Assembly: GCF_018069925.1 (NCBI RefSeq)
Contig: NZ_JAGPXB010000015.1
Coordinates: 23,040 to 87,039 of the forward strand
Source of the DNA: Flavobacterium erciyesense
GTDB lineage: Bacteria > Bacteroidota > Bacteroidia > Flavobacteriales > Flavobacteriaceae
Reading direction: 5' to 3'
Length of the DNA stretch: 64,000 nt
Below the pieces are notes generated by a model that saw only the letters and a program-made list of their open reading frames with translations, was not told where the DNA came from and made no database searches. Shown here piece by piece: positions 8,786 through 19,800 of the stretch. Within the stretch, counting starts at the first letter, position 1. The number at the start of each line of letters is the position of its first letter. The position numbers and the translations under genes were made by a program.

Positions 8786-11293
8786 TTAATTTACCAAGAA
8801 CAAAGCATTGCTGAACAATAAGTTCCCGTTTTCCCAAAAACCTCTAAACAAAGGATTATCAACCATATAAATTACGGTTCCGTTTCCTTTGTAATCAACA
8901 GCAAAACTTACCGTGTTGTCTAATTTTTTGCGAATATTACTTCCAACAAAGCCATAACTTTTAAAATCTTTAGGTACGTAAGCCACATTTGTTGCTCCTT
9001 TTAACAGTGAATAATGTCTGTCATCGGTACGCAAACTGAAATATTTATCGCCCAAACCAAAAGCTAACGGATGTGTTTTGTTTAATACATTTTCAATAAT
9101 TGCACCCGGAATTGATTTTGAAATCGATCTGCGTTCTGCATCTTGAAAATCTAAAAAGCGCTCTTTTAATTCGGCTTCGTCATCGGCTTTCGTTGCATTT
9201 TCTTTTTCTTCTTCAGTCGCAAAACGCGTAAGAGCAAAATTTTCTTTGCCATCAAATAATGACAATGCGTTGTTCATAGCAATGACTTTTCCTCCATTGG
9301 AAACCCACTCGGCTAATTTTTTTTGTTGCTCTTCTGACAAGGAATAATAACCATCAGCTAAAATTAAAGTGGTATAGCTGTTCCAATTTACTCTATTGAA
9401 ATTAGCAGTCTCAACCACACTCACCGGATAACCAATGGTTTCTTGCATATAATACCACGCGGCACCAAACTCGGTGCTTGACACTCCTTTTCCTGATAAC
9501 AAAGCTACTTTTGGCGCTCGTAACAAAACGAAATTTTCTCCACCAATATCTTTCGCATTAGATGAATAGCCCGTTTGTATAAAATTGTAATCGTTCTTAA
9601 CTTTGATAATATTAGAAACGGTATTTTCAAAATCAGCCATTTTGATATTGTCAGTTTTGGTCACAATCAATCCGCCTGGCTCCACCACAACATCACCAAA
9701 AACAGCTTTTTTCATAGCTGAACGTACTTTGATATTTTTTTGATGCAACGCAGACAAAACTTGTGCTGAAACCCTGTTATTCCAAGGAATATAAAAAGCA
9801 TATACCTGTTTTGGAACTACTTTTTCAGCTGCTTCAATACTCTTTTTGGTAGGAACAAGAAGGTTGTTTTTCACAGCATAACCCTGAACTCCATAAGCTA
9901 ACGGAAGAGCCCACGCAGTAATATCATAGGATAAACTATCATTTAATTTTTGATTTGGTTCAAATAAAACTTGTGCAAAAACTGCTTTTTGCTGGTCTAC
10001 TTTTACAATCATATCATTTGGCTCTACCGAAAAAGCCTTATCGGATTTTGTATAATAATCAAAACCTGTTGCTTTTTGAGAACCTGCTGCATAGCTGTAC
10101 TCGATATTGTTTTTAGCGAGCAAATCGGCTAGTTGTACTAATTTAGGGTTTTGCTTTAAGACATAAGTTTTGTAATTCCCTTTTACCGTTTTACGAGAAT
10201 TATTCATAAAGCCTCTAAAACCTTTCAATAAAACATCTGCTTGCCCTGCCGCTGATTCTACCACAGTCAACACTGCAGTGGCATGATGCGTTAAACGATC
10301 TTTGATAGTTAAAACAGTTCCATTACTCATCAATACTGCACGACCAGCGCCTATTCCTCCTTGCTCCATTGTCATTCCCACTGCACCGTTGTAGGTTGGA
10401 TATGTATCACCATAGCTTGGATAAAACAAATCAAAACGCTCACTCGTATTGTACATCCAATTTTGAGCATCGAATTTCTTTGAGATATTTTGACCCAAAG
10501 TAGCGTGAAAATCTTTTTGATAGGGCTCAATGTATTCGTGCAAAGGTTCTGCTGATGGCGGGAAAAAATAAGGAGAATCATACCCCATTTCGTGTACGTC
10601 AGTATGTACTTGCGGCATCCATTGGTTGTAGAGCGCTATGCGTTGCTGCGACTCAATTTGCGTTTGCCAAGCCCAATCACGATTCAAGTCGAACATATAA
10701 TGATTGTAGCGTCCGCCTGGCCAAGCTTCCATGTGTTCTCTATCTGATAATTCTGGATGCGTAAATTTTCCAGATATTTCGCGTAACCAATTTCCGTATC
10801 TTGAATATCCGTCTGGATTAATACAAGGATCAAGAATAACGATCGTGTTTTCTAACCATTTTTTAGTGGCTGCATTACTTGGATTGAGCAATTCATAAGC
10901 CACTGTCATGGCACTTTCAGTTCCCGCAAACTCGTTTCCGTGTACGTTAAAACTCAACCAAACAATCAGTTTATCACCGATAGTTTCTGTACGATTGGCT
11001 GACATACCGATGGCCGCAAGATTATTATTCCTGATAGCATCTAATTGCGATAAATTTTCTTCTGAGGAGATAAAATAAACACTCAAATCGCGTTGCTCAG
11101 CAGTTACTCCATACTTTTGATGTTTAATCAGAGGAGATTTTTCGGTCAAATGTTTGAAATAATTTTCTACTTGATGGTAGTATGAAATTTGTTTCCCATA
11201 AAGAGGTAAAAATTCCGAAGGGCTTTGAACTTGCGCCTGCATATTCCAGACAAAAGCAAGCAGTAGTCCGAAAGAAAAAATAGTTTTTTTCAT
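8786..11293 (-). CDS. Secreted M14-family zinc carboxypeptidase
   Basis: An 835-residue exported peptidase. Residues 1-20 are a signal peptide ending in MQA. The M14 catalytic domain follows. Zinc ligands are visible as His118 and Glu121 (VHGNEFAG) and probably His234 in TDVHEMG; substrate-binding NPDGYSRYGNW stands at about 159-169, and the likely catalytic Glu311 in MTMEQGG. After about residue 500 there is a second domain of Rossmann/GATase-like look (VALLSGKG, ILADGYYSLSEEQ), as in the large M14 proteins of Bacteroidota. No obvious type IX sorting domain is present, so it is probably periplasmic or surface-attached. The gene is monocistronic, with a recognisable promoter at 11316-11346. 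Confidence 0.9.
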   Translation of the reverse strand: MKKTIFSFGLLLAFVWNMQAQVQSPSEFLPLYGKQISYYHQVENYFKHLTEKSPLIKHQKYGVTAEQRDLSVYFISSEENLSQLDAIRNNNLAAIGMSANRTETIGDKLIVWLSFNVHGNEFAGTESAMTVAYELLNPSNAATKKWLENTIVILDPCINPDGYSRYGNWLREISGKFTHPELSDREHMEAWPGGRYNHYMFDLNRDWAWQTQIESQQRIALYNQWMPQVHTDVHEMGYDSPYFFPPSAEPLHEYIEPYQKDFHATLGQNISKKFDAQNWMYNTSERFDLFYPSYGDTYPTYNGAVGMTMEQGGIGAGRAVLMSNGTVLTIKDRLTHHATAVLTVVESAAGQADVLLKGFRGFMNNSRKTVKGNYKTYVLKQNPKLVQLADLLAKNNIEYSYAAGSQKATGFDYYTKSDKAFSVEPNDMIVKVDQQKAVFAQVLFEPNQKLNDSLSYDITAWALPLAYGVQGYAVKNNLLVPTKKSIEAAEKVVPKQVYAFYIPWNNRVSAQVLSALHQKNIKVRSAMKKAVFGDVVVEPGGLIVTKTDNIKMADFENTVSNIIKVKNDYNFIQTGYSSNAKDIGGENFVLLRAPKVALLSGKGVSSTEFGAAWYYMQETIGYPVSVVETANFNRVNWNSYTTLILADGYYSLSEEQQKKLAEWVSNGGKVIAMNNALSLFDGKENFALTRFATEEEKENATKADDEAELKERFLDFQDAERRSISKSIPGAIIENVLNKTHPLAFGLGDKYFSLRTDDRHYSLLKGATNVAYVPKDFKSYGFVGSNIRKKLDNTVSFAVDYKGNGTVIYMVDNPLFRGFWENGNLLFSNALFLVN

Positions 11294-11315
11294 ATTGTTT
11301 CAATTAGTTATGCCT

Positions 11316-11346
11316 CAAAAATAGCCATTTAGTGTATTATCCACAA
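11316..11346 (-). promoter_or_regulatory. Bacteroidota-type promoter of the M14 peptidase gene
   Basis: Reading the minus strand, a -33 TTG (11344-11346) and a -7 box TATTTTTG (11316-11323) are separated by 20 bases. This fits the TTG / TAnnTTTG consensus of Flavobacterium. The -7 box lies 22 bases ahead of the start codon. Confidence 0.6.
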
Positions 11347-11497
11347 ACTATTTTGAACCGAAAAAGCAGTTTTCAAGTACTCATTATACATCCGTCAAAA
11401 TCAACTATTTTTTATCAAATACTGATAATACAGCGACAATCATTACTAAAAAAACAATAATATTTAATTTTTAACTAGCATCATTGCCACATTCTAT

Positions 11498-11505
11498 TAT
11501 ATTTG
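11498..11505 (+). promoter_or_regulatory. -7 box of sdaA
   Basis: TATATTTG matches the TAnnTTTG consensus exactly, 23 bases before ATG 11529. It lies downstream of an in-frame TTG at 11484, which argues that 11484 is not the start codon. No clear -33 TTG at the usual distance. Confidence 0.55.
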
Positions 11506-11528
11506 CAAGCAACAAAATCACACTACAA

Positions 11529-12956
11529 ATGGAAGAATGTATCTCTGTTTTTGACATGTTAAAAATTGGCGTTGGCCCATCGAGTTCCCACACTTTAGGC
11601 CCGTGGAGAGCAGCAGAGCGTTTTTTGACAGAACTTCGTGAAGCAACTATTTTTTCAGAAGTAACGCGTATCAAAATCGATTTATACGGTTCTCTTTCGC
11701 TAACTGGAAAAGGACACGCAACTGATCTTGCCGTGATGCTTGGGTTAAGCGGACAAGATCCAGAATACATTCCGATTGCCAACATCAACAGTATTATTCA
11801 AAGCATCGAAAACACGAATACATTGTTGTTGGGTGACGAAAAAAATATTCCATTTTACTTTTTACAGGACATTGTTTTCAATAAAAACTTTTTACCTTTT
11901 CATGCCAATGCACTTACTTTTACGGCCTATTTGAGCGATGAAAAAGAGTATGCTTCCACCTTTTACTCTATTGGCGGTGGATTTGTAGTAAAGGAAGAAC
12001 GCGTAAATGCCAAGGAAAAAGTAAAGATAAAATGCGCCTTCCCCTATCCTATTGACAAAGCAACCGAATTATTAGCCATTTGCCGTCAGGAAAACAAATC
12101 GATCTCAGAGATTGTTTACGAGAATGAAAAATCAATGCGAAGCGAAGACACCATTGATCACGAGTTACTACGCATATGGCATACCATGTTAGAGTGTATG
12201 TATATTGGTTGCCATTCAGAAGGTATATTGCCTGGAGGTCTCAATGTGCGTCGACGTGCTTTCGACATGCACCAAAATTTAATTGGTTTATCAAATTATC
12301 ACTCGCCACAAACTTGGTTGGAAGAAATCAGAAAAACCGAAGTTAAATTCAGACAAATTTTGCAATGGGTTTCTACTTTTGCCCTTGCGGTAAATGAGGT
12401 AAATGCTGCACTAGGACGTGTGGTTACGGCTCCTACTAATGGTAGCGCAGGAGTAATTCCGGCCGTATTAATGTATTATTTGGTCATTGAAAATCATCAA
12501 GCAGGTAACAACGAAATCAAGCAATTTTTGATGGTTGCCGGCGAAATTGGAAGCATTTTCAAAAAAGGATCTACAATATCAGCAGCAATGGGAGGCTGTC
12601 AAGCAGAAATTGGTGTATCATCAGCCATGGCTGCAGCCGCTTTGTGCGAAGTTATGGGCGGAACTCCAGAACAAGTTTTAATGGCTGCCGAAATAGCAAT
12701 GGAACATCACTTGGGACTTACCTGCGACCCAATTGGCGGATTAGTACAAATTCCGTGTATTGAGCGCAATACTATGGGCGCCATAAAAGCGATCAATGCC
12801 GCTGAACTTGCCTTGCAAACTGATCCTAAAAATGCAAAAGTACCGTTAGACAAAGTAGTTGATACCATGTGGCAAACAGCTAAAGATATGAACAACAAAT
12901 ACAAGGAAACATCCGAAGGTGGTCTTGCTATTGCAGTAAATATGGCCGATTGTTAA
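11529..12956 (+). CDS. sdaA: L-serine ammonia-lyase (L-serine dehydratase), single-chain iron-sulfur type
   Basis: A 475-residue enzyme that deaminates L-serine to pyruvate and ammonia using a [4Fe-4S] cluster. The N-terminal beta domain carries the signature [12 protein letters not shown]. The C-terminal alpha domain carries [30 protein letters not shown] and [17 protein letters not shown], whose cysteines are the expected cluster ligands. Alpha and beta are fused in one chain, as in the E. coli enzymes. Start ATG 11529 is chosen because the family begins [21 protein letters not shown] and because the -7 box lies just upstream. The gene is monocistronic. Confidence 0.95.
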   Translation: MEECISVFDMLKIGVGPSSSHTLGPWRAAERFLTELREATIFSEVTRIKIDLYGSLSLTGKGHATDLAVMLGLSGQDPEYIPIANINSIIQSIENTNTLLLGDEKNIPFYFLQDIVFNKNFLPFHANALTFTAYLSDEKEYASTFYSIGGGFVVKEERVNAKEKVKIKCAFPYPIDKATELLAICRQENKSISEIVYENEKSMRSEDTIDHELLRIWHTMLECMYIGCHSEGILPGGLNVRRRAFDMHQNLIGLSNYHSPQTWLEEIRKTEVKFRQILQWVSTFALAVNEVNAALGRVVTAPTNGSAGVIPAVLMYYLVIENHQAGNNEIKQFLMVAGEIGSIFKKGSTISAAMGGCQAEIGVSSAMAAAALCEVMGGTPEQVLMAAEIAMEHHLGLTCDPIGGLVQIPCIERNTMGAIKAINAAELALQTDPKNAKVPLDKVVDTMWQTAKDMNNKYKETSEGGLAIAVNMADC

Positions 12957-12962
12957 AATAAT

Positions 12963-13004
12963 AATCGTTTCATTTTGGTGGAACTTCGGCCAAAATGAAA
13001 CGAT
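12963..13004. terminator. Hairpin terminator between sdaA and the convergent NTF2-like gene
   Basis: The arms ATCGTTTCATTTTGG and CCAAAATGAAACGAT are perfect over 15 bp with an 11-base loop, between two convergent genes. The nearby T-rich tract is weak on both sides, but position and stem strength support a shared terminator. Confidence 0.7.
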
Positions 13005-13009
13005 AGACT

Positions 13010-13453
13010 CTATTTTTTGCGAGTATCAATCAGGTGCACAATTTGCCAAGTATCAGCATTTTTCACGAAAGTAAAAGCGTTAATACCGGTATGACTTACT
13101 TTGCCATTCACCGAAAAAACATAAGGCGTCCAAGCATGAGCAATAGCGCCATTTACTTGAATATGAAATCCTTTTAACTCCTCCTTAAAGGCCATTCCGG
13201 CTGGAATTGAAGCGATCGATTTCATAAAACTCGCCACACCATCAGCAGTTACCGTTGCAGTTGTTGACTTTTCTGCTATGGATTGCATGAGCATTTTTGG
13301 GTGACAAAATGTTTTGAGTTGTGCCGTATCTTTGGCATGAAAAGCCTCAAAAAACTGAATTATCGTAGTTTTTACTTTTTCTTTTTCTTGTTTCTGTGCA
13401 TATAAACTTCCCACAAAAAAGCACAAAATCATTACGGTAACTATACGCTTCAT
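13010..13453 (-). CDS. Secreted NTF2/SnoaL-like small protein
   Basis: A 147-residue protein with a signal peptide (MKRIVTVMILCFFVGSLYAQ) and an NTF2-like fold. The pattern IIQFFEAFHAKDTAQLKTFC is the usual opening of SnoaL/DUF4440-type domains, and the domain closes with a pattern typical of the fold (ADTWQIVHLIDTR). Members are small cone-shaped domains with varied roles, so no reaction can be assigned. ATG 13453 is preferred because it gives a clean signal peptide; an in-frame ATG at 13462 adds three residues. It is convergent with sdaA and divergent from panB. Confidence 0.75.
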   Translation of the reverse strand: MKRIVTVMILCFFVGSLYAQKQEKEKVKTTIIQFFEAFHAKDTAQLKTFCHPKMLMQSIAEKSTTATVTADGVASFMKSIASIPAGMAFKEELKGFHIQVNGAIAHAWTPYVFSVNGKVSHTGINAFTFVKNADTWQIVHLIDTRKK

Positions 13454-13501
13454 ATCTTCCATTTTTATAATTAGTACTTTTACAAACTTAGTGTTACATT
13501 T

Positions 13502-13533
13502 TTGATTAAAAAATATTCATTTTAGTACCTTTA
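13502..13533 (+). promoter_or_regulatory. Probable panB promoter
   Basis: TTG at 13502-13504 and TACCTTTA at 13526-13533 are 21 bases apart, one mismatch from the Bacteroidota consensus. The -7 box is 20 bases ahead of the panB ATG. Confidence 0.5.
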
Positions 13534-13553
13534 CCGCCTCAAATAAAAGAATT

Positions 13554-14372
13554 ATGTCTGTAGCAAAAAAAGATTACAAACGCATCACAACAAAATCATT
13601 GATCGAGATGAAAGCCAATGGCGAAAAAATCTCGATGCTTACCGCTTATGATTACACCATGGCTAAAATTGTTGATACTGCTGGTATTGACGTTATTTTA
13701 GTTGGAGATTCAGCATCAAATGTTATGGCAGGTCACGAAACGACTTTACCAATTACGTTAGATCAAATGATTTACCACGCCTCGTCAGTAGTGAGAGCTA
13801 TTGAAAGAGCCTTAGTTGTAGTTGATTTGCCTTTTGGAAGTTACCAATCAGACCCAAAAGAAGCATTACGCTCTGCTATCCGAATCATGAAGGAAAGTGG
13901 TGGTCACGCAGTTAAATTAGAAGGCGGTCACGAGATTAAAGATTCGATTAAAAAAATACTACATGCTGGAATTCCGGTGATGGGACATTTAGGTCTTACA
14001 CCGCAATCTATCTATAAATTTGGTACGTATACAGTTCGTGCAAAGGAGGAAGAAGAAGCTGATAAATTAATTGAAGACGCCAAATTATTAGAGCGTTTGG
14101 GCTGTTTTGCTTTGGTTTTAGAAAAAATTCCTGCACACTTAGCTGAAAAGGTAGCTCAAAGTATATCGATTCCTGTAATTGGTATTGGTGCTGGCGGAGG
14201 TGTTGATGGACAAGTTTTGGTTATTCACGACATGTTGGGTATGAATAATGAGTTCAGTCCTCGTTTTTTACGTCGCTACATGAATCTTTATGAAGGAATG
14301 ACGCAAGCCATAGGACAATATGTGGCCGATGTAAAATCATCTGATTTTCCAAACGCTAGCGAACAATATTAA
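13554..14372 (+). CDS. panB: 3-methyl-2-oxobutanoate hydroxymethyltransferase
   Basis: A 272-residue enzyme of pantothenate (coenzyme A) synthesis. It transfers a hydroxymethyl group from 5,10-methylene-tetrahydrofolate to alpha-ketoisovalerate, giving ketopantoate. The family segments are all present: [33 protein letters not shown] (metal-binding Asp), [12 protein letters not shown] and [18 protein letters not shown]. The length is normal. The pseudouridine synthase gene starts 27 bases downstream and is probably co-transcribed. panC and panD are not nearby. Confidence 0.97.
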   Translation: MSVAKKDYKRITTKSLIEMKANGEKISMLTAYDYTMAKIVDTAGIDVILVGDSASNVMAGHETTLPITLDQMIYHASSVVRAIERALVVVDLPFGSYQSDPKEALRSAIRIMKESGGHAVKLEGGHEIKDSIKKILHAGIPVMGHLGLTPQSIYKFGTYTVRAKEEEEADKLIEDAKLLERLGCFALVLEKIPAHLAEKVAQSISIPVIGIGAGGGVDGQVLVIHDMLGMNNEFSPRFLRRYMNLYEGMTQAIGQYVADVKSSDFPNASEQY

Positions 14373-14399
14373 GCCCTAATCCCCTACTGGGAAATCCGA

Positions 14400-15089
14400 A
14401 TGAAAATAATATCCAATAAAAACAACCTTCAAATTCTGCACGAAGACAACCATCTTATTGTTGTTAACAAACGGGTTGGAGATCTTGTTCAGGGTGACAA
14501 AACTGGAGACAAACCCTTACCGGAGGTTGTAAAAGAATATATTAAAGAAAAGTACAATAAGCCAGGTGCTGTGTATCTAGGAGTTGTTCATCGTTTGGAC
14601 CGCCCGACTACTGGCATTGTAGTTTTTGCAAAAACCAGTAAGGCATTGAGCAGAATGAACGAATTGTTTAGCAATCGTGAAACTCAAAAAACCTATTGGT
14701 GTGTGGTTAAAAACAAACCGCAAAAAAGTCATGACAAGTTGGTGCATTACTTGAAAAGAACCGAAAAAAACAACACTTCTAAAGCGCATTTAAAAGAAGT
14801 ACCCGACAGTAAATTAGCCAGTTTAGATTATACAATTATAAAAGAACTCAATAATTATTGTGCACTTGAAATTAATTTGCACACCGGGAGACACCATCAA
14901 ATTCGCGCCCAATTATCTGCAATTGGTTCTCCTATCAAAGGTGATTTAAAATATGGTTTTGACCGAAGTAATCCCGATGGAGGTATTCACCTGCATGCAA
15001 GAAAATTAGTTTTTGACCATCCGGTTACAAAAGAAAAACTAGAAATTATTGCGCCAACACCCGATGATGTAATTTGGAATGCTATTTAA
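14400..15089 (+). CDS. RluA-family RNA pseudouridine synthase
   Basis: A 229-residue protein with the RluA catalytic motif HRLDRPTTGIVVFAKT, in which the Asp is the nucleophile that isomerises uridine. Other family segments are ILHEDNHLIVVNK near the N-terminus and LHTGRHHQIRAQLSAIGSPIKGD. It lacks an N-terminal S4 RNA-binding domain, like the short RluA/RluC-related Bacteroidota proteins. Whether it acts on 23S rRNA or tRNA cannot be told. It follows panB closely. It is the last gene of normal chromosomal character before the mobile island. Confidence 0.9.
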   Translation: MKIISNKNNLQILHEDNHLIVVNKRVGDLVQGDKTGDKPLPEVVKEYIKEKYNKPGAVYLGVVHRLDRPTTGIVVFAKTSKALSRMNELFSNRETQKTYWCVVKNKPQKSHDKLVHYLKRTEKNNTSKAHLKEVPDSKLASLDYTIIKELNNYCALEINLHTGRHHQIRAQLSAIGSPIKGDLKYGFDRSNPDGGIHLHARKLVFDHPVTKEKLEIIAPTPDDVIWNAI

Positions 15090-15144
15090 ACAGGATTCAA
15101 AAAATACATTCCTCCTAATTTTAGAGAAACAAAAACCAAATACG

Positions 15145-15169
15145 GCGAGCTATAACAGCTCGCTTTTTT
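15145..15169 (+). terminator. Terminator after the panB-rluA-like operon
   Basis: The stem GCGAGCT/AGCTCGC with loop ATAAC is followed by a T run. It lies 55 bases after the pseudouridine synthase stop codon. Confidence 0.9.
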
Positions 15170-15255
15170 ATTAAAATCAAAATTGGCTTTGAACTAATTA
15201 AATTGTACTTTTAAAATAAAGTTTCAGTAAAAATACATCAAAGATTAATAACAGG

Positions 15256-15292
15256 TAAAACGGTTGTAAATAAAGACTTTACAGCCGTTTTA
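15256..15292. repeat. Inverted repeat in the island junction
   Basis: TAAAACGGTTGTAAA pairs with TTTACAGCCGTTTTA across a 7-base loop, with one mismatch. It could be a second terminator or an integrase/excisionase binding structure. Confidence 0.55.
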
Positions 15293-15476
15293 TGATTTTT
15301 AGGTAATGAGGCAAAAAGCAGTAAAAAGCGAGGTTTGGCAAAAGTAAGGTTACTAAAACGTTACTTTTAAATATTAGAAATATCGTTTTAAAATACTGTA
15401 TTTCAGTTTTCTGCATAGTTTTTCATATTGTTCCGTAGCTCACATAGGTTTAATTTTATCATTAAGAATTGTGAGT

Positions 15477-16727
15477 ATGGAAACGACAAAAAAATCAACA
15501 TTTAAGGTGTTGTTCTACCTTAAAAAGAACGCCCCAAAGAAAAACGGAAAAGTTACGGTTATGTGCAGGATTACCGTAAACGGCAAACAGTCTGCATTCA
15601 GTACCAAGCTGGATATTTCCGCAACAAATTGGGATTTGAAGTACGGCAGGGTTTTAGGTAAAAGCCGAGAAGCTCAAGACACAAACAGCAAACTTGACAA
15701 AATTCGTTCGGGTATTGAGGAATGCTATTCCAAAATTCTGAAGAACGAGGGGTTTGTAAACAGTGCTAAACTTAAAAATGCCTTTCTTGGAATGGAAAGC
15801 GGAGAACTGACCTTTTTCAAATTCTATGAACAGTTCCTGTCCGACTACGAGAAAAAGGTTAATAGCGGACTTCGGGTAAATGGCACACGCAGTAAATACA
15901 AAATACTTTTAAAACATCTTCGAAATTTTGCACTTACAAAATACGGTTATTCCGATGTGTCCTTTAACGACCTTACACCTGATTTTGTTCAGGATTTTGA
16001 TTACTACCTGCGTGACGACCAAAGTTTAACACACAACACCATTTGGCTGTATATGATTGGATTTACTACGCTTTGCCGATTGGCAATGAGCAGAAAGCAT
16101 CTTGCTTTTAATCCGTTCAGCGAGTATAAGAATACTAAAAAGGATAAAGACCGTGGTTATCTATTGCGTAATGAATTGGAACAGCTCGTAACGTTCAACT
16201 GCGATAAAAAGAAAGACGAATTAGTTAAAGACTTGTTTATTTTCAGTTGCTTTACAGGTCTTTCCTATTCAGATATGAAAGGACTGAAAAACAGCAATCT
16301 TCAAGATTTTTTTGACGGTAACAGGTGGATTATTGTGCGAAGAAAAAAAACAGCTACATCATCAAACGTGATGCTCTTGGATATTCCAAAAATGATTATT
16401 GAAAAATATGCAGGATTGTCAAAGGACGGAAAGGTATTTCCTGTACCATCAAATACGATTTGTAATGACAGCTTAAAGAGAATATCTCAACTGATTGACT
16501 GCCTTGTAGAAAAGAAAGTAACCTTTCATTTAGCACGTCATACGTTTGCTACGCTATTTTTAAGCGAGGGTGTTCCATTAGAAAGTTTGAGCAAAATGTT
16601 AGGGCATAAAAACATTGCTACTACTCAGATTTATGCAAAAATTCTCAACGAGAAGGTCGGAAAGGATATGCAAAAGGTCTCTAATAAATTTAAAGGATTG
16701 GAACAGTCTTTTGTATCTCAACTATAA
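15477..16727 (+). CDS. CTnDOT-type tyrosine integrase
   Basis: A 416-residue site-specific recombinase. It has an N-terminal arm-binding domain (about 1-100), a SAM-like core-binding domain (about 110-210) and a catalytic domain. His351 and Arg354 (HLARH), His377 (LGHKN) and nucleophile Tyr386 (TTQIYAKI) are in place. The first catalytic Arg is replaced by Ser263 in FTGLSYSDM, the same substitution known for the IntDOT integrase, so the enzyme is probably active. It integrates and excises the element. ATG 15477 is used; an in-frame GTG lies two codons upstream at 15471. It is oriented inward, with the presumed left end just upstream. Confidence 0.9.
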   Translation: METTKKSTFKVLFYLKKNAPKKNGKVTVMCRITVNGKQSAFSTKLDISATNWDLKYGRVLGKSREAQDTNSKLDKIRSGIEECYSKILKNEGFVNSAKLKNAFLGMESGELTFFKFYEQFLSDYEKKVNSGLRVNGTRSKYKILLKHLRNFALTKYGYSDVSFNDLTPDFVQDFDYYLRDDQSLTHNTIWLYMIGFTTLCRLAMSRKHLAFNPFSEYKNTKKDKDRGYLLRNELEQLVTFNCDKKKDELVKDLFIFSCFTGLSYSDMKGLKNSNLQDFFDGNRWIIVRRKKTATSSNVMLLDIPKMIIEKYAGLSKDGKVFPVPSNTICNDSLKRISQLIDCLVEKKVTFHLARHTFATLFLSEGVPLESLSKMLGHKNIATTQIYAKILNEKVGKDMQKVSNKFKGLEQSFVSQL

Positions 16728-16878
16728 CTTTCATATTTTACTGTTAGATTTCTCATACTGTTTAAATGGTGTTTAAATACCATTTAAACAGTATGATATA
16801 ACAACTTTATGAAAAATTTTCTGTAACTTTACCCTCGGTATATTTTGTGCTTTTCGAATTATAATAATAAGATAATCA

Positions 16879-19800
16879 ATGACTTATGTAGGTTTTTTTT
16901 CTAATTTAGGTTTTGACTTCAATGTAGATTTGAAGCCAAAGGCTATTGATATTGAGAAAGAAGCTACTTTATCTAAAAAACTTAAAAGTTCAGTTTTTTT
17001 TTATAAAAGTCCTAATAACACCAATACCTCTTTTTACCTTATTACTTCTTCGTTAGAACCCACAGAACTCGAACAGTTTAGAAAATATGTTTGGAATAAG
17101 AATGATGCTGATATAATTTTCTACTATCCTAATGATGCTGATGAAGTAAGAATGTTGTATGCAAAATATTCTCCTAAAGTTTCAAATAACGATAGTGTTT
17201 TAGAGGTCTTTTCACCTACTGAAAAAGATTTAGATACGATTGAAAAAATCAGGCACTGGCAGTTTGATAGTGGAGTGTTTTGGCTAAATTATCATTCGTT
17301 TATTGATAAAGCGAAGTATAAAGGAATTGATAAAGAGTTAGTTGCTACTTTGAAGGCATTAAAAGAGCAATTAAGCAATCTTTTAACCCAATTAATTTCT
17401 GATGATGGTAAGAGAAATGAAGTAGTTCAGGCATTAATTGATAGAACACTGTACATTAAATACTTAGAGGACAATCATATTATTAACTCGTATTTTTTTA
17501 GTCATTATTTTAACGATGATAAACTTAATTACGAAAAGTTACTAGAAAACAATTCTAATACAGACATCAACAAGCTATATAAAATCATTCACGAAATATT
17601 TAACAATGCACTTTTTGACCAGCCAACGATAGATGATAAGTATTTGACGAGTGAGGTACGTACACTGATAGCAAGCTCTTTTAATCACAACGTAAATACA
17701 GGTCAGTTAAGGTTGTTTGATTTTAGGTTTGATGTTTTACCTGTTGAGTTTATAAGTTACATTTACGAAGTCTTTTTGTCTGAAAAGCAGAAAGATAACG
17801 GTATATTTTATACTCCAAAAAAATTAGCACAATTAATTGTAGATGATGTAATAAAAGAAGATAAAATAGGTTCGATTTTAGACCCTTCGAGTGGTTCGGG
17901 AATGTTCTTGATTACAGGATATCAAAGGCTTTTAGAAATAGCTCAAAAGCAGAATTTAGAGCCGAAAGATAGTATTGAAAAGATAAAGTATCGAACACAA
18001 CTTTTGTCTGAAAATATATTTGGAATAGAAAAAGAATTAACAGCTCAGCGATTTACATTGTTCTCTCTTTCATTACAGATTTTTATTGGGATTAATCCTT
18101 CAGATATCAAAGAATTTATAGCAAAGGAACTAAAAGAGAGCAAAAAAATTAACCTTTTTTCAGAGTATTCGTTTTTTCAGAATATAAAACACGCTAATAC
18201 GCTTAAAACCTCGGACAAACCTTTTGAAGACAAGGTATTTTCGTATATAGTTGGAAATCCGCCATTTTTTGAAATACCTAATACAGAGGAGTTTCAGAAT
18301 GAAATATCTTTTCTAAATTCTTATCAGGTTGCTATTTCTGATGATACTAAAAAAGTGGCAAAGAACATCGTAGGCAAATCTCAAATATCTCAATGCTTTT
18401 TTTTGAAAATCAAAGACTGGAGCAATGAGAATACAAGATTTGGATTTGTTTCAAACAGCTCTAATTTTTACAATGATTATTCGGAGGTTTTTCAAGAGTA
18501 TTTTTATTCCCACTATGGAATTGAAAAAATTTATGAGCTGTCAAGGGTAAAGAAGATATTGTTTGAAAAGGCGAAAGAGAACGTTGTAGCTATTATTTTT
18601 ACAAATAATCTGGAAGATAGTATTATTGATTATTATCCTGTGGATTTGGGGCTGTTTTCAGAAAAACCCTTTGAATTACTTATAATTCAGGAAGACAAAG
18701 CAATTGAAATTGTTCAAAGCGAACTTAAAAACAAACAAATAAGACTAAGAAATTTTTTGGTAGGAAATCAATTTGATTTGGATTTTGTAAATAAAACTCA
18801 TTTTCAAAATGATATTTTAGATAATCGTATTATCACTCTTGAAGGTTCTAAAAGCAAAATAAATAATGGACTTCAAATCGTAGGTAAAGAACAAATATTA
18901 TCAGAGTTCAACATTTCGGATAGTGAATACAAAAAACTAACTAAAGAACAAAGAACAACCTATTCCAATAAATTCAAACAAAAATATACAAACACATCAT
19001 ATATTAAACAATTTCCTACTCCGTTATTAGAGCCTGGGGATCTATATAGATTTGGGTATAATAATAGCCCCAGAATGTACTTGGGAGATATTTCTAATTT
19101 TCAGAGAACAAGAAATAGTAATATTTATACCCTTCCAAAAATCCTTATCAATAGGACAGGAAAAGAATTGAAAGCTACTGTTAGTTTAAATAAAATATTC
19201 TACAATTTTGATGTATATTCCATTTTCCCAAAAGAAAATGAAAACATCTATCTATATACAGCATTAATCAATTCACATCTTATTAATTATGTGATTGACC
19301 TGTCTTTTAGAAAAAGGGTTGACGGATCTTATACGAAGATAGGATATGATGCAATATTGAATATTCCTGTACCGAGAGAACTAAATGAAGATATTGTAAA
19401 ACAAATATCAGATATAAGTAAAGGTTTGTCGGAAGGACAGTGTGAATATATCAAAAAAGAACAGAAATTGAATGAGTTGATTTATGATTTATTCGAGCTG
19501 TCATATTGGGAAAAGCAGAGAATTAATGATTATTTTCTTCCAAAATCAAGAATTGGAAGAAAGAGAAATGCTTTAGACGGATATAAGAATACTTTAAAGG
19601 AAATAGTAGGATTTTATTTTGAAAGCTCAATAACCATTGAAGAAACCCCTACAGATTTCAATTTAATCGTTGTAAAAATATCCTTTAATAATAACTCTAA
19701 TAGTCCTATTGCTACTACAGCAAAGAAATATTTGCTTAATGAAATTTTTGAGCAAAACCCTAATGCAAACTTTTTAGCAAGTCAGGAAAAGATTTTCGGG

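Larger units (their letters stand above)
15090..15476. other. Junction between chromosome and mobile island
   Basis: A 387-base stretch without a gene. It holds a terminator at 15145-15169, a second inverted repeat at 15256-15292, and AT-rich DNA in front of the integrase. The left attachment site should lie here. The string GCAAAAGTAA (15338-15347) resembles the CTnDOT core in reverse, but no matching copy was found at another boundary. Confidence 0.5.

Noticed and set aside
15338..15347. GCAAAAGTAA as the left attachment core of a CTnDOT-like element
   Set aside because: It differs from the CTnDOT core at one fixed base, and no second copy was found near 24.9 or 35.1 kb.
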